Source: Flavobacterium saccharophilum
Lineage (GTDB): Bacteria; Bacteroidota; Bacteroidia; Flavobacteriales; Flavobacteriaceae
NCBI RefSeq assembly: GCF_900142735.1
Contig: NZ_FRBY01000002.1
Span: forward strand, 744,001-808,000
DNA length: 64,000 nucleotides
Direction of reading: 5' to 3'
Shown here: positions 25,490 to 36,820 of the stretch, one piece after another
How positions within the stretch are numbered: position 1 is the first letter of the stretch
Layout: each line of letters starts with the position of its first letter
Position numbers and translations under genes: made by a program
Notes under the pieces: generated by a model
What the model saw: the letters and a program-made list of their open reading frames with translations, nothing else
What the model was told of the DNA's origin: nothing
The model's database searches: none

Positions 25490-28132
25490 TTATTCTTCAG
25501 ATTCTTCTTCTTCAGAATCATCCTCGTCTACTATTTCATCTTCAGAATCGTCATCGTCATCATCTTCTACTGTTCCGTCATCTTCAAGAACCTCTAAATC
25601 AGGTTTAACTCTTTCAATAACAGGTCCTACTACATTTCCTTCTTCATCAACAACAACTTCTTCAACATCATCTTTCATAACTTTTGTTACAGCAGCTATA
25701 GAATCTTTACCTTTTAGGTTAATTAATCGAACACCTTGAGTTGCGCGACCCATAACACGTAAATCTTCAATTGCCATTCTAATTGTTAATCCAGATTTGT
25801 TGATAATCATTAAATCATCAGCATCAGTTACCGCATTAATAGAAATCAGTTTTCCTGTCTTCTCTGTGATATTAAGTGTTTTAACACCTTTACCACCACG
25901 GTTTGTGATTCTATAAACATCTTCACCATCTTCGTCAACTAATTTGGTACGTTTTCCGTATCCATTTTCAGTAACAACTAAGATTTGTGAATCATTAATA
26001 TCATTTTTATCTACAGTAACCATACCAATTACTTCATCAGTCTCATCTTTCAAGGTAATTCCACGAACTCCTGAAGCTGTTCTTCCCATCGGACGTGTTT
26101 TGGTTTCTTCAAAACGAACCAATTTACCCGACTTAACTGCTAAGATAATTTGGCTTTCTCCATTTGTTAGTTGCGCTCCCATTAATTCGTCACCTTCCTT
26201 AATAGTAATAGCAGCAACACCGTTTACTCTTGGTTTAGAATATTTCTCTAAAGAAGTTTTCTTAACCTGACCTTGTTTGGTTACCATTACAAGATTATGA
26301 CTGTTGATATAATCTTTATCTTTTAAATCTTGTGTACAAATGAAAGCTTTAACTTTATCATCACTTTCAATGTTCACTAAGTTCTGAATTGCTCTACCTT
26401 TTGCGGTTTTACTTCCTTCCGGAATTTCGTAAACACGCATCCAGAAACATTTTCCTTTTTGCGTAAAGAACATCATATACTGGTGATTGGTTGCAACGAA
26501 CATATGTTCAAGGAAATCCTGATCTCTTGTTCCTGCACTTTTTTGTCCAACTCCTCCTCTATTTTGAGTTTTGTATTCTGTCAAGTTAGTACGTTTGATA
26601 TAACCTGCATGTGAAATGGTAATAACTACATTCTCATCTGCAATTAAATCTTCGATACTTACATCTCCACCAGAATATTCAATTACAGAACGACGCTCAT
26701 CTCCGTATTTCTCACGAATTTCTTCAAGCTCTTCCTTAATTAAGTTAGTTCTTAAATTTACATCCGCTAATAATGCTTTCAAATGTTCGATTAATTTCAT
26801 CAATTCTTCAAACTCAGCTCTTAACTTATCTTGTTCCAGACCTGTTAACTGACGTAAACGCATCTCAACAATAGCACGAGCCTGAATATCTGACAATTTA
26901 AATCTTTCGATTAATTTCTCACGAGCTTCTTCAGTGTTTTTAGAACCTCTGATGATAGCAATAACTTCATCAATGTTATCAGAAGCAATAATTAATCCTT
27001 CTAAAATATGCGCTCTTTCTTCTGCTTTACGTAATTCAAACTGCGTTCTACGAACCACAACATCATGACGGTGCTCAATAAAATAGTGAATCATATCTTT
27101 TAGATTCAACATTTGTGGGCGACCTTTTACAAGTGCAATATTATTTACACTAAAAGATGATTGTAATGATGTGAATTTGTATAAGGTATTCAAAACTACG
27201 TTTGGTGTAGCATCACGTTTCAGGATGTAAACGATACGCATACCGTTTCTATCCGATTCGTCACGAATATTTGCAATACCTTCAATTTTTTTATCGTTAA
27301 CCAAATCAGCCGTACGTTTGATCATTTCGGCTTTGTTAACCTGATATGGAATTTCAGTAACAATGATACATTCTCTTCCGTCCACTTCTTCAAAACCAAC
27401 TTTGGCACGCATAACGATACGTCCTCTACCAGTTTTAAAAGCTTCACGAACGCCTTCATAACCATATATTACACCACCGGTTGGAAAATCCGGAGCTTTA
27501 ATATGTGTCATTAATTCGTCTATTTCAATATCATTATTATCAAGATACGCTAAAGTACCGTTGATTACTTCTGTTAAATTGTGTGGCGGCATATTAGTTG
27601 CCATACCAACCGCAATACCTGTCGCTCCGTTTACTAATAAAGTTGGAACTCTGGTTGGCATTACTTTTGGTTCATATAAGGTATCGTCAAAGTTCAATTG
27701 AAAATCAACTGTTTCTTTTTCGATATCTGCCATAATATCTTCTGAAATTTTGCGCATTCTGGCCTCAGTATAACGCATTGCTGCCGGACTGTCACCATCA
27801 ACAGAACCAAAGTTACCCTGACCATCTACTAATAAATATCGCATACTCCATTCCTGAGCCATACGTACCATGGCATCATAAACAGAGGTATCTCCGTGTG
27901 GGTGATACTTACCCAGAACCTCTCCTACGATTCTCGCAGATTTTTTGTGGGCAGATCTTGATGTTACTCCTAAGTCATACATTCCGTAAAGAACTCTTCG
28001 ATGCACTGGTTTCAAGCCATCTCTAACATCAGGAAGTGCTCTAGATACGATTACTGACATCGAATAATCGATGTAAGCTGATTTCATTTCATCTTCTATG
28101 TTAATAGGAATTAACTTTTCTCCTTCAGACAT
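25490..28132 (-). CDS. gyrA: DNA gyrase subunit A
   Basis: Breaks and rejoins DNA in negative supercoiling, as the A subunit of the GyrA2GyrB2 complex. The quinolone region [10 protein letters not shown] is at about 77-86; the residues at the E. coli Ser83/Asp87 sites are Thr82 and Asp86. The catalytic Tyr is near 121 in [10 protein letters not shown]. The C-terminal wheel carries a GyrA-box variant QNRGGVGQ and later blade repeats. The last 60 residues are highly acidic (runs of Asp/Glu), which lengthens it to 880 residues. The start [16 protein letters not shown] is typical. Confidence 0.98.
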   Translation of the reverse strand: MSEGEKLIPINIEDEMKSAYIDYSMSVIVSRALPDVRDGLKPVHRRVLYGMYDLGVTSRSAHKKSARIVGEVLGKYHPHGDTSVYDAMVRMAQEWSMRYLLVDGQGNFGSVDGDSPAAMRYTEARMRKISEDIMADIEKETVDFQLNFDDTLYEPKVMPTRVPTLLVNGATGIAVGMATNMPPHNLTEVINGTLAYLDNNDIEIDELMTHIKAPDFPTGGVIYGYEGVREAFKTGRGRIVMRAKVGFEEVDGRECIIVTEIPYQVNKAEMIKRTADLVNDKKIEGIANIRDESDRNGMRIVYILKRDATPNVVLNTLYKFTSLQSSFSVNNIALVKGRPQMLNLKDMIHYFIEHRHDVVVRRTQFELRKAEERAHILEGLIIASDNIDEVIAIIRGSKNTEEAREKLIERFKLSDIQARAIVEMRLRQLTGLEQDKLRAEFEELMKLIEHLKALLADVNLRTNLIKEELEEIREKYGDERRSVIEYSGGDVSIEDLIADENVVITISHAGYIKRTNLTEYKTQNRGGVGQKSAGTRDQDFLEHMFVATNHQYMMFFTQKGKCFWMRVYEIPEGSKTAKGRAIQNLVNIESDDKVKAFICTQDLKDKDYINSHNLVMVTKQGQVKKTSLEKYSKPRVNGVAAITIKEGDELMGAQLTNGESQIILAVKSGKLVRFEETKTRPMGRTASGVRGITLKDETDEVIGMVTVDKNDINDSQILVVTENGYGKRTKLVDEDGEDVYRITNRGGKGVKTLNITEKTGKLISINAVTDADDLMIINKSGLTIRMAIEDLRVMGRATQGVRLINLKGKDSIAAVTKVMKDDVEEVVVDEEGNVVGPVIERVKPDLEVLEDDGTVEDDDDDDSEDEIVDEDDSEEEESEE

Positions 28133-28390
28133 AAGTTGTTATATTAAATAATTATATTAGTTTCAAAGCGTGCCAAGATACGTTTTTTTCGAATTTTTTC
28201 AGCTATTTCCTTACACTTATTTCAATGATTTATTAACAACTTTTTTTCCTCTTTTGGTTAATAAATTAAGCGTTTTTTAACGCTTTTATTGTTATTTTTT
28301 TTGTCAATTAGCTGACAGTAGTTCTCGAAGGGTACGGTTTTTGTTTTTCAAACTGTAATTCACTAAATTTACAATACCAATAAATATATT

Positions 28391-30937
28391 ATGGATGATA
28401 ATTTTTCACCAAGAGTAAAAGATGTTATTACATACAGTAAGGAAGAAGCCCTTCGTTTAGGACACGACTTTATTGGTACTGAACATCTAATGCTGGGCAT
28501 TTTAAGAGATGGTAACGGGAAAGCTATTCATATACTTAATAACCTAGCAGTCGATTTAGACCATTTACGCAGGAAGGTAGAAATACTGAGTCCAGCCAAC
28601 CAGAGCGTTGAAGTAAATGCTGAAAAGAAAAATCTTCATCTTACCCGACAGGCAGAAAGAGCCCTGAAGACCACCTTTCTTGAAGCAAAAGTATTTCAAA
28701 GTTCGTCGATTAGCACGGCACACTTGCTTTTATGCATCTTACGAAACGAAAACGATCCAACAACCAAGTTATTGAATAAGCTAAAAATAGATTATGACAT
28801 AGCTAAAGAACAATATTTAAACATGACGCCAAACGAAGAAGAATTCTTAGAAAACTTGCCAAGAAACGAATCGTACAATGACGATTCAGGACAAGATGAC
28901 AGTCTTAAAGAAAGTAGTTTTAACAATCCGGCCAATAAGTCAAACAAAAAATCTAAGACTCCGGTTTTAGATAATTTTGGGAGAGATTTAACAGAAATGG
29001 CTGAGGAAGGAAAACTAGATCCGGTTGTAGGACGCGAGAAAGAAATAGAACGTGTTTCGCAAATCTTAAGCCGTAGAAAAAAGAACAACCCACTACTTAT
29101 TGGAGAACCTGGAGTTGGTAAATCTGCTATTGCAGAAGGACTTGCTTTGCGTATTATCCAAAAGAAAGTATCTCGTATTCTTTTCCATAAACGTGTGGTA
29201 ACTCTTGATCTGGCTAGTTTAGTAGCCGGAACAAAATACCGTGGTCAGTTTGAAGAAAGAATGAAAGCCGTTATGAACGAGCTTGAGAAAAATGATGATA
29301 TCATTCTTTTTATTGATGAAATTCACACTATTGTAGGTGCTGGTGGAGCAACAGGTTCTCTTGATGCTTCAAACATGTTCAAACCCGCTTTAGCAAGAGG
29401 CGAAATCCAATGTATTGGCGCTACGACTCTTGATGAGTACAGACAATATATTGAAAAAGATGGTGCTTTAGAAAGACGTTTCCAAAAAGTAATTGTTGAA
29501 CCAACTTCGGTTGAAGAAACTATTGCAATTTTGAATAATGTAAAAGACAAATACGAAGATCACCATAATGTTACTTACACTCAGGAAGCTATTGAAGCCT
29601 GCGTAAAATTAACAAACCGATACATGTCTGAGCGTTTTTTACCAGACAAAGCTATTGATGCCCTTGACGAAGCTGGTTCTCGTGTACACATCACCAATAT
29701 TGATGTTCCTAAACAAATTCTTGATTTAGAACGTCAGTTAGAAGAAGTGCGTGAAAACAAAAACATGGTAGTTAAAAAACAAAAATATGAAGAGGCTGCC
29801 AAACTTCGTGATGATGAAAAACGTATAGAAAAAGATCTGGCTGTTGCACAAGAACAATGGGAAGAAGACTCTAAAAATAACAGAATTGAAGTTACAGAAG
29901 ATAATGTAGCTGATGTTGTTTCGATGATGACCGGAATTCCTGTAAACAGAATTGCACAAACAGAAAGCAACAAACTGGCTAAATTGCCTGAATTAATTCA
30001 GAATAAAGTAATTGGTCAAAATGAAGCTGTATTGAAAATCGCACGTTCTATTCAACGTAACAGAGCTGGACTTAAAGATCCTAACAAACCAATTGGTTCG
30101 TTCATTTTCTTAGGTCAGACTGGAGTTGGTAAAACACAATTAGCAAAAGTTTTAGCAAAAGAATTATTCGATTCTGAAGATGCATTAGTTCGTATCGATA
30201 TGAGCGAGTACATGGAGAAATTTGCTATCTCTCGTTTAGTTGGAGCGCCTCCGGGATACGTTGGTTACGAAGAAGGTGGACAATTGACTGAAAAAGTTCG
30301 TAGAAAACCATATTGTGTAGTGCTTCTAGACGAGATCGAAAAAGCGCATCCGGATGTGTTTAATATGATGCTTCAGGTTTTAGATGACGGTTATTTGACA
30401 GATAGTTTAGGTCGCAAAATTGACTTTAAAAACACTATTATCATTATGACTTCAAATGTTGGAGCACGTCAGTTAAAAGATTTTGGGCAAGGTGTTGGAT
30501 TTGGAACTGCTGCAAAAGTGGCTCAGGCTGATGAAAACTCTAAGAGCATTATCGAAAATGCATTGAAAAAAACTTTTGCTCCTGAATTCTTAAACAGAAT
30601 TGATGACGTAATCGTATTTAATGCTTTAGAAAAAGCTGACATTGATTTGATTATCGAGATCGAGCTTAAAAAACTATATTCTCGTATTGCTGAATTAGGT
30701 TATAAACTAAGTCTTACTGATAAAGCAAAAGCATTTATCGCTGAAAAAGGTTTTGACAGACAATTTGGTGCAAGACCGCTTAAAAGAGCGATTCAGAAAT
30801 ATGTTGAAGATTTATTGGCAGAAGAAATCATCACTTCAAAAATTCATTCAGGAGACGAAATCTTAATGGATTTGAAAGATGACTCTCAAGAACTTTCAGT
30901 AGAAATACACAAAGCAGAAGAGCCGACTAATCAATAA
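28391..30937 (+). CDS. clpC: ATP-dependent Clp protease ATP-binding subunit ClpC
   Basis: AAA+ unfoldase feeding ClpP. An N-terminal double Clp_N repeat ([34 protein letters not shown]) is followed by AAA1 with Walker A GEPGVGKS at 238-245. A UVR-like middle segment ([22 protein letters not shown]) marks ClpC rather than ClpA. AAA2 has GQTGVGKT at 575-582, and a C-terminal D2-small domain follows. 848 residues. Divergent from gyrA with a 258-base gap. Confidence 0.97.
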   Translation: MDDNFSPRVKDVITYSKEEALRLGHDFIGTEHLMLGILRDGNGKAIHILNNLAVDLDHLRRKVEILSPANQSVEVNAEKKNLHLTRQAERALKTTFLEAKVFQSSSISTAHLLLCILRNENDPTTKLLNKLKIDYDIAKEQYLNMTPNEEEFLENLPRNESYNDDSGQDDSLKESSFNNPANKSNKKSKTPVLDNFGRDLTEMAEEGKLDPVVGREKEIERVSQILSRRKKNNPLLIGEPGVGKSAIAEGLALRIIQKKVSRILFHKRVVTLDLASLVAGTKYRGQFEERMKAVMNELEKNDDIILFIDEIHTIVGAGGATGSLDASNMFKPALARGEIQCIGATTLDEYRQYIEKDGALERRFQKVIVEPTSVEETIAILNNVKDKYEDHHNVTYTQEAIEACVKLTNRYMSERFLPDKAIDALDEAGSRVHITNIDVPKQILDLERQLEEVRENKNMVVKKQKYEEAAKLRDDEKRIEKDLAVAQEQWEEDSKNNRIEVTEDNVADVVSMMTGIPVNRIAQTESNKLAKLPELIQNKVIGQNEAVLKIARSIQRNRAGLKDPNKPIGSFIFLGQTGVGKTQLAKVLAKELFDSEDALVRIDMSEYMEKFAISRLVGAPPGYVGYEEGGQLTEKVRRKPYCVVLLDEIEKAHPDVFNMMLQVLDDGYLTDSLGRKIDFKNTIIIMTSNVGARQLKDFGQGVGFGTAAKVAQADENSKSIIENALKKTFAPEFLNRIDDVIVFNALEKADIDLIIEIELKKLYSRIAELGYKLSLTDKAKAFIAEKGFDRQFGARPLKRAIQKYVEDLLAEEIITSKIHSGDEILMDLKDDSQELSVEIHKAEEPTNQ

Positions 30938-30965
30938 ATTAGTTTAAATTTATAACAAAAATAAT

Positions 30966-31005
30966 ATACCCGTTACGTTTTCATAACATAACGGGTATTT
31001 TTTTT
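30966..31005 (+). terminator. Terminator after clpC
   Basis: Stem ATACCCGTTA / TAACGGGTAT with a 13-base loop, followed by a run of eight or more T. Confidence 0.9.
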
Positions 31006-31077
31006 GGATAATTTACTATCTTTAATAAAAGCAAATAGCTATTTTTGAATTTAAATTAAATAACAATAAAACAACGT

Positions 31078-32451
31078 ATGCTTCAAAATAAAGTCATTTT
31101 AGGCAGTGAAGAATGGTGCTCATTTCCAGAACTAGGAATCCCTACAATCAAGGCTCGTGTTGATTCTGGTGCCAAAACTTCTGCAATGCACGCCATCAAC
31201 ATAGCTCCTTTTATAAAAAATGATGCCAATTGGGTAAAATTTGATATTAATCCAATTCAGAATAATATTAAAACCATCATTCATTGTGAAGCTCCGTTGG
31301 TTGATAAAAGAATTGTAAAAAGCTCGAGTGGTTTTAGAGAACATCGTTATGTTATTCAAACCAACCTAAAAATTGGCGATGTAAAATGGCCAATAGAGAT
31401 GACTTTGACCAATCGTGACTCAATGGGTTTCCGTATGCTTTTAGGTCGTGAAGCCATGAGCGGACGTGTCTTAGTAGACCCGGAAGAAAAATATTTGCTA
31501 GGACAACCTACAACTGAGGCTTTAAAAGAATTATATCAAAATTCTGAAAAAGCTACTTCTGGTTTAAGAATCGGACTTTTAGCGAGTAATCCTGAATTAT
31601 ATAGCAACAAAAGAATCATGGAAGCCGGCGAAATGCGCGGCCATGAAATGCATTTTTTGAATATCAAAGAATGCTACATGAAACTGGATGCCAAGACTCC
31701 TGAGATTCATTACAGAGGTGGAAAAATATTAAATCAATTTGACGCAATTATTCCAAGAATTCGTCCAAGCATTACGTTTTACGGTTGTGCGCTGACACGC
31801 CAATTCGAAGCCTTGAAGGTTTTCGTTTTAAATTCGGCTACAGCCATCACACAATCACGTGATAAATTGTATTCATTACAATTGCTTTTAAACAGCGGAA
31901 TTGATATCCCAACTACTGGTTTTGCTAATTCTCCTTTGGACACAGACAATTTAATTAAAATGGTTGGAGGTTCGCCTTTAATTGTAAAATTATTAGAAGG
32001 AACACAAGGAAAAGGTGTTGTTTTAGCAGAAACCAAAAAAGCGGCAGAAAGTGTTATCAACGCGTTCAAAAGTTTAAATGCAAACATTCTAGTTCAGGAA
32101 TTCATTAAAGAAGCCAACGGAAAAGACATTCGTTGTTTTGTAATTGATGGAAAAGTCGTTGCGGCTATTCAACGTGAAGCTATGCCAGGGGAATTCAGAG
32201 CCAACATCCATCTTGGCGGAACAGCATCTGTAATAAAAGTTACTGCTGAGGAGAAAAAGATCGCTATTAAAGCTGCAAAAGCAATGGACTTAAAAGTAGC
32301 AGGTGTAGATATTATTCGTTCTTCAAAAGGACCATTATTGCTGGAAGTAAACTCTTCTCCAGGACTTGAAGGAATTGAGGGCGCAACCAACAAAGATATT
32401 GCCGGAGAAATGATCAAAGCAATTGAGAAGAATTTCAAAATAATTAGTTAG
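31078..32451 (+). CDS. Fusion: retropepsin-like (RimB/ATP-dependent zinc protease) domain + RimK ATP-grasp ligase
   Basis: Residues 1-140 match the aspartyl-protease-fold family annotated as ATP-dependent zinc protease (PF05618): [16 protein letters not shown] with the DSGA motif, and LLGREAMSG. Residues about 160-457 form an RimK-type ATP-grasp ligase: [63 protein letters not shown] and [24 protein letters not shown]. RimK adds glutamate residues to ribosomal protein S6 or makes glutamyl peptides. In other bacteria the two are separate genes, so this protein combines a ligase with a putative peptidase partner. Function on S6 is inferred. Confidence 0.88.
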   Translation: MLQNKVILGSEEWCSFPELGIPTIKARVDSGAKTSAMHAINIAPFIKNDANWVKFDINPIQNNIKTIIHCEAPLVDKRIVKSSSGFREHRYVIQTNLKIGDVKWPIEMTLTNRDSMGFRMLLGREAMSGRVLVDPEEKYLLGQPTTEALKELYQNSEKATSGLRIGLLASNPELYSNKRIMEAGEMRGHEMHFLNIKECYMKLDAKTPEIHYRGGKILNQFDAIIPRIRPSITFYGCALTRQFEALKVFVLNSATAITQSRDKLYSLQLLLNSGIDIPTTGFANSPLDTDNLIKMVGGSPLIVKLLEGTQGKGVVLAETKKAAESVINAFKSLNANILVQEFIKEANGKDIRCFVIDGKVVAAIQREAMPGEFRANIHLGGTASVIKVTAEEKKIAIKAAKAMDLKVAGVDIIRSSKGPLLLEVNSSPGLEGIEGATNKDIAGEMIKAIEKNFKIIS

Positions 32452-32486
32452 TTCATTCTAACTTAATGTTCGATATTTATTTTAGC

Positions 32487-32526
32487 AACTTTGTCAAAGT
32501 TTAAAACTTTGACAAAGTTTTTTTTT
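32487..32526 (+). terminator. Terminator after the RimK fusion gene
   Basis: 15-bp perfect stem (AACTTTGTCAAAGTT with AACTTTGACAAAGTT) and a T-run. Confidence 0.9.
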
Positions 32527-32545
32527 ACCTTTAAAATAAAAAACA

Positions 32546-33061
32546 ATGCTCAACCCCTATTTAGATATTATTTTCAGAAGTCTCGCAGTCTACTTTTTTA
32601 TGACAATCGCCTTGCGAATCTTCGGAAAAAAAGAACTTTCACAATTAAATACTGCTGATATTATTTTGATTTTACTAATCAGTAATTCAGTTCAAAACGC
32701 CATGGTTGGTCCTGACACCAGTCTTTGGGGAGGTTTGGTAGCTGCATTAGCCTTGTTTGTGATTAACTTTATCATTAAGAAATTAACACACAAATACAAA
32801 CTAGTCAACGATTTACTTTTAGATAAACCCGAAATCCTAATTCATAATGGAACATTAGATTTTAATGCTTTGAGCAAATTAGACATTTCACATGAAGAAT
32901 TAAAAGAAGCGGCACGTGAACATGGTTTAGAGCATTTGACCGATATAAAGCTCTGTACGCTAGAAATTGACGGTACAATTAGTATCATTTCGAAAGATAA
33001 AACCAATTTAAAAGAGACACATTACAAAAGAAAACACAATCATAAGAATTTTAGAAAATAA
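32546..33061 (+). CDS. DUF421 (YetF-type) membrane protein
   Basis: The 171-residue protein shows the DUF421 arrangement: two to three N-terminal membrane helices (about 5-85), a KKELSQLNTADIILILLISNSVQNAMVG segment, then a soluble domain with LLDKPEILIHNGTLDFNAL and DISHEELKEAAREHGLEHLTDIKLCTLEIDGTISII. The C-terminus is Lys/His rich. The role is unknown; relatives occur widely and some are linked to spore germination in Bacillus. Stand-alone. Confidence 0.9.
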   Translation: MLNPYLDIIFRSLAVYFFMTIALRIFGKKELSQLNTADIILILLISNSVQNAMVGPDTSLWGGLVAALALFVINFIIKKLTHKYKLVNDLLLDKPEILIHNGTLDFNALSKLDISHEELKEAAREHGLEHLTDIKLCTLEIDGTISIISKDKTNLKETHYKRKHNHKNFRK

Positions 33062-33156
33062 AACTTCAAAAAATCCCAAAAGGAAAATTCCAAATTCCAA
33101 ATCTGAAAAGCGTGTTAACATTGGGATTTGGAATTTTAAATTATTGTGATTTACAT

Positions 33157-33197
33157 AAAAAAAAAGACTGGTTTCAATTGAATGCCAGTCTTTTTTT
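33157..33197. terminator. Bidirectional terminator between DUF421 and SUKH-HEAT genes
   Basis: AAAGACTGG / CCAGTCTTT stem with flanking A and T runs (13-base loop); separates convergent genes at 33061 and 33214. Confidence 0.9.
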
Positions 33198-33213
33198 ATT
33201 TCCAAAACTCATA

Positions 33214-34605
33214 TCATTGCTTACGTTTAACGTTGTTTTGAAAGTGGTTTTCTATGTTAATATCCCTAATCGTTCTGTTAGTCAAACCATAAGCTTTTAA
33301 TCTGTGGTTAAGATTAGCTAAAATATAGTCTTGCTCTTTGGGGAATTTTTCCGCCAGTAGTTTGTAATACTTCAAAAGTTTCTGATCTTCTACTCCATCG
33401 AGAGCTTGCAAAACAGCATGTACAACTCGATTTGAATGATCACTTAAACCTAAAATAAAAGTATCTAAATATTTGCTTTTATTTTTCAACAACCCTAGTG
33501 AATAATAAGCACTAACTCTTATCTTTTCATTTATATTTGTAGTAAATGGAATAATAATACTTCCGTAATCCAATTTCATTTCTTTTAATAAATAAGTACA
33601 AATTTCAAATGTTTCCTCCTCATTTATTTTTTTAATATTTTCCTTTATAAATTCTAGCCAATCAGAACTTTTATCCTTTGCATACCAAAATACAAATTGA
33701 AAAACATCTAATAAACTTTCATTTGCAAAAGCAACTAAATACGGATAAGCACGTTGATAATCAAATTTTGTAAGTATCTGAATTAATAGCCTTTGATTTC
33801 CACCTGCACTCAATTTACATTGTTCCTCCAGAACAGTCATCGTTTCAGAATCAAGATTTCGTTTCTTTAAAAAACTTCTTAGGCATTCTAATTTAGTTTG
33901 ATTTTCATTGGTTGAAAAATACACCTCTAAGATATAAGCTGACGATCCCCCCAGAGTATATCTAAATAAATCAGAATTTCTTGATTTTAAATTTTCAGGT
34001 ATAATTTCATCGAGCCATCTTTCATACCAGTCCAAAAAATTTGATTCGAAAGCGAAATAGGGCTTTTGCCTGTCAACATCCACATGTACAACTCTTCCTT
34101 TAAATTCCCCATTCAAAACAAGTGCATGATAATAACTACATCCCTGACTTCCGATAGGTAATAATCCCGAAAATATTTTTCCTAGCTCTATATCAAATTC
34201 TTCATCAGAAATAGTTTCATTTTCTTCGATGTTTTTGTTTAGATTATTCCAAAAATCATCTGACATATTTGGAGAAATTCTACAATCTTTTTTTAAATAT
34301 TCTTTTGAATTTTCATAGATAAATTCATCTGTATTTTTTCCAAAAGGATAAATTCCATACGAAGGTCCAGCACCTGAATCTGAATAAGAAATTCCGCCAT
34401 TACCAATATTAAACAAAAATGATTTGTAACCTTTAGGAAGTTCCAACTGATATTCATTTTCAAAATTTAAGATATCTTCTTGTTTTACAGTATTTCCTAA
34501 AATATATTTATGACTGTCTGCTCCAAATACTTCTAATTTATTATCGGCATTTTTAGCCATTAACAGCTTACTTTTAATCCTTTCTAACTGCTTCAATTCT
34601 TCCAT
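33214..34605 (-). CDS. SMI1/KNR4 (SUKH) domain protein with HEAT-type repeats
   Basis: The N-terminal half (about 35-195) has the SUKH/SMI1-KNR4 pattern: ILNFENEYQLELPKGYKSFLFNIGNGG, YGIYPF and GCSYYHALVLNGEFKGRVVHVD...PYFAFESNFLDWYERWLDEI. SUKH domains are common immunity proteins that neutralise polymorphic toxins. The C-terminal half is helical with HEAT-like pairs (AYPYLVAFANESLLDVFQFVFWYAKD; RVSAYYSLGLLKNKSKYLDTFIL; RVVHAVLQALDGV). No toxin gene adjoins it, so it may be an orphan immunity protein or have another scaffold role. 463 residues. The family call is good; the role is inferred. Confidence 0.78.
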   Translation of the reverse strand: MEELKQLERIKSKLLMAKNADNKLEVFGADSHKYILGNTVKQEDILNFENEYQLELPKGYKSFLFNIGNGGISYSDSGAGPSYGIYPFGKNTDEFIYENSKEYLKKDCRISPNMSDDFWNNLNKNIEENETISDEEFDIELGKIFSGLLPIGSQGCSYYHALVLNGEFKGRVVHVDVDRQKPYFAFESNFLDWYERWLDEIIPENLKSRNSDLFRYTLGGSSAYILEVYFSTNENQTKLECLRSFLKKRNLDSETMTVLEEQCKLSAGGNQRLLIQILTKFDYQRAYPYLVAFANESLLDVFQFVFWYAKDKSSDWLEFIKENIKKINEEETFEICTYLLKEMKLDYGSIIIPFTTNINEKIRVSAYYSLGLLKNKSKYLDTFILGLSDHSNRVVHAVLQALDGVEDQKLLKYYKLLAEKFPKEQDYILANLNHRLKAYGLTNRTIRDINIENHFQNNVKRKQ

Positions 34606-34672
34606 TCTTGTTTTACATTCTTTTGTTAAGTAATAAAATGCAATTATTAAATCTACATTATTTTACTCAAAT

Positions 34673-34709
34673 AAAAAAAGCCGATTTCAAATTGAAATCG
34701 GCTTTTTTT
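34673..34709 (-). terminator. Terminator of the DUF47-pit operon
   Basis: Stem GCCGATTTCAA / TTGAAATCGGC with A-run before and T-run after, downstream of the pit stop (34761) on the minus strand; it could also be read from the plus strand. Confidence 0.85.
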
Positions 34710-34760
34710 ATGTCGATAAAATGCGATTAAAACTTCTCACATTTTAAAAAAATCATTTTA

Positions 34761-36095
34761 CTAAGAAATAAATACGCTTAATACAAAGTAAACCAATCCA
34801 GCTAAAAGAGCCGAAATAGGAATCGTTAATATCCACGCCCAGATCAAACTTACAGTTACACCCCAACGAACGGCAGATACACGTTTAGTTAATCCAACCC
34901 CGATGATAGAACCTGTAATAGTATGCGTTGTACTTACCGGAATTTTTAAGTGTTCTGTAAAGTAAAGCGTCAAAGCACCTGCAGTTTCAGCAGCAACACC
35001 TTCAAATGAAGTAACTTTTGTGATTTTAGAACCCATTGTTTTCACAATTTTCCAACCACCACTCAAAGTTCCAGCCGCAATAGCAGAATAACATGCTAAT
35101 GGAATCCATCCTGGCATTACTCCTTTTATCCCTAAATCATCATTTGGTAAAACAACGTCTAACCAAGATGCCATATGAACTCCGGGATTTGTATTAATAT
35201 ATACCGCTACTGCTGCAGCAATAATACCCATTACTTTTTGAGAATCATTTCCTCCGTGTCCTAAACTGAAAGCCGCAGAAGATAATAATTGCATTTTTTT
35301 CAAAGCTGCATCAGCCTGATGTAGATTTAAACTACTGAATATTAAACAAAAAGCACTCACTGTTAGGATAATAAACCCAACTAAACACCATTTAATATTA
35401 TGTGGATCAAAAGCCACACTCCAAAAATGAGATTCAAAACGAGGCTTTTCAATATCAGCATAAGGAACCATTAGATTACTAACAACCCAAACTGTTGCGA
35501 TCATTAAAGCAACCGTGAATATTTTAGGTCCTATGATTTTACGAGAAGCATTTAACAACCAAATCGATATTAAATAAGAAGCTAATGCTCCCAATAATGG
35601 CGCTAAAACAATGAAAGCAATTATAATAAGAACTCCCGAAGGCATTCCGCCATCTTTTCCTGCTTTGTACCAGCTTACAATTTCGTACCAATAATGTGTA
35701 GTTCCATCTTCTCCGGCATAACCTGAAAAACCGTGTACAGCGATCGCATGAGCAACAGCCGCTCCGGCGAAACCACCAATCAAAGTATGTGAAGAACTTG
35801 AAGGAATTCCTAGCCACCAAGTCAATAAATTCCAACAAATAGCTGCAATAACACCGGCAAGGATAACAACTAGGTTAATTTCCATAGTGTGCGCTGTTTT
35901 TGCAACAGTATCTGCAACACCAAATCCAAAAACCCAATAAGCCAGAAAGTTAAAAAATGCTGCCCAAAGAACGGCCTGAAAAGGCGTTAAAACCTTTGTA
36001 GCAACAACAGTCGCTATAGCATTTGCCGCATCATGAAAACCGTTGATGTAATCAAAAATTAAAGCTAATACTATAATAATTATAAGTAGCGTCAT
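34761..36095 (-). CDS. pit: Inorganic phosphate transporter, PiT family
   Basis: Low-affinity metal-phosphate symporter in the inner membrane. The 444-residue protein has the two PiT signature repeats, GFHDAANAIATVVATKVLTP near the N-terminus and SLGHGGNDSQKVMGII in the middle, and IPVSTTHTITGSIIGVG near the C-terminus. Ten or more hydrophobic segments are visible. Its gene follows the DUF47 gene by 32 bases; the pair forms an operon in which the DUF47 protein modulates transport. Confidence 0.95.
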   Translation of the reverse strand: MTLLIIIIVLALIFDYINGFHDAANAIATVVATKVLTPFQAVLWAAFFNFLAYWVFGFGVADTVAKTAHTMEINLVVILAGVIAAICWNLLTWWLGIPSSSSHTLIGGFAGAAVAHAIAVHGFSGYAGEDGTTHYWYEIVSWYKAGKDGGMPSGVLIIIAFIVLAPLLGALASYLISIWLLNASRKIIGPKIFTVALMIATVWVVSNLMVPYADIEKPRFESHFWSVAFDPHNIKWCLVGFIILTVSAFCLIFSSLNLHQADAALKKMQLLSSAAFSLGHGGNDSQKVMGIIAAAVAVYINTNPGVHMASWLDVVLPNDDLGIKGVMPGWIPLACYSAIAAGTLSGGWKIVKTMGSKITKVTSFEGVAAETAGALTLYFTEHLKIPVSTTHTITGSIIGVGLTKRVSAVRWGVTVSLIWAWILTIPISALLAGLVYFVLSVFIS

Positions 36096-36127
36096 AAAAT
36101 TATAACTTCAGAATGAAATAAATTGAA

Positions 36128-36772
36128 TTAAGAATGTTTTACAGAAATAGATTCCAGTATGTTCGCAACACTCTTACATTTGTCAGTTGCTGATTCTAAA
36201 ACAGATAACACCTCTTTATATTTAATGATATTTTTAGCGTCTGTTTCGTTTTCAAAAATTTCAAAAACTGCTTTGTTATATACATTATCAGACTTGTTTT
36301 CTAGTTTGTTAATTCTAGCACAAGCATCCTTAATAATGTTCATGTTTTTTAGATTGCTCAACTCTTTTACAGCACTGTCAATGTTTTGACAAGCTTCAAG
36401 GTTGATTTCTGTCATCTTTCTGATAGATTTTGTAATCTTATCAACCTGATACAATCTCATTCTGCTTGCTGCACCGTGAAGGTAATCAGCAACGTTATCA
36501 ATAGAAGTAATTAAAGTGTGAATATCCTCTCTATCAAATGGCGTAATGAAGTTTCTGCTCAATTCAAGATTGGTTTGACGTGTAATGTCTTCTCCTCTTT
36601 GCTCTAACTCATCAATTTTTTGAAAAAGAACTTCTCTTTCTTTTAACGGAAGGTTTACAGCTTCGTGTAAATTAGAAGCTAATTCAATTAAATTGCTTGA
36701 AGCTTCTTCAAAAAGTGGAAAGAATTTTTTGTCTTTCGGCACTAAAAATTGGAAAATACTGTTTATTGACAT
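36128..36772 (-). CDS. DUF47 (PhoU-like/Pit accessory) protein
   Basis: The 214-residue, all-helical protein matches DUF47/TIGR00153: FPLFEEASSNLIELASNLHEAVNLPL, HTLITSIDNVADYLHGAASRMRLY and KYKEVLSVLESATDKCKSVANILE, with two acidic/His clusters of the PhoU type. Such proteins sit next to pit genes and are thought to regulate phosphate uptake. It is the first gene of the operon; a -7 candidate TAATTTTG lies 20 bases before its ATG. Confidence 0.92.
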   Translation of the reverse strand: MSINSIFQFLVPKDKKFFPLFEEASSNLIELASNLHEAVNLPLKEREVLFQKIDELEQRGEDITRQTNLELSRNFITPFDREDIHTLITSIDNVADYLHGAASRMRLYQVDKITKSIRKMTEINLEACQNIDSAVKELSNLKNMNIIKDACARINKLENKSDNVYNKAVFEIFENETDAKNIIKYKEVLSVLESATDKCKSVANILESISVKHS

Positions 36773-36791
36773 TTTTATATTTTTGATAGTG

Positions 36792-36799
36792 CAAAATTA
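36792..36799 (-). promoter_or_regulatory. Candidate -7 element TAATTTTG for DUF47-pit
   Basis: Read on the minus strand, TAATTTTG matches TAnnTTTG and is 20 bases before the DUF47 start at 36772. No good -33 match was found in the short gap before hutH ends. Confidence 0.5.
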
Positions 36800-36820
36800 C
36801 TTCATTAATATTCTGTTATG

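Noticed and set aside
25479..25739. Ser-rich plus-strand reading frame
   Set aside because: It is the antisense of the acidic (Asp/Glu) tail of gyrA, which gives artificial serine runs.
28133..28390. Small GCGTT/AACGC hairpin between gyrA and clpC as a terminator
   Set aside because: It lies between divergent genes, so no transcript should end there, and the stem is only five bases.
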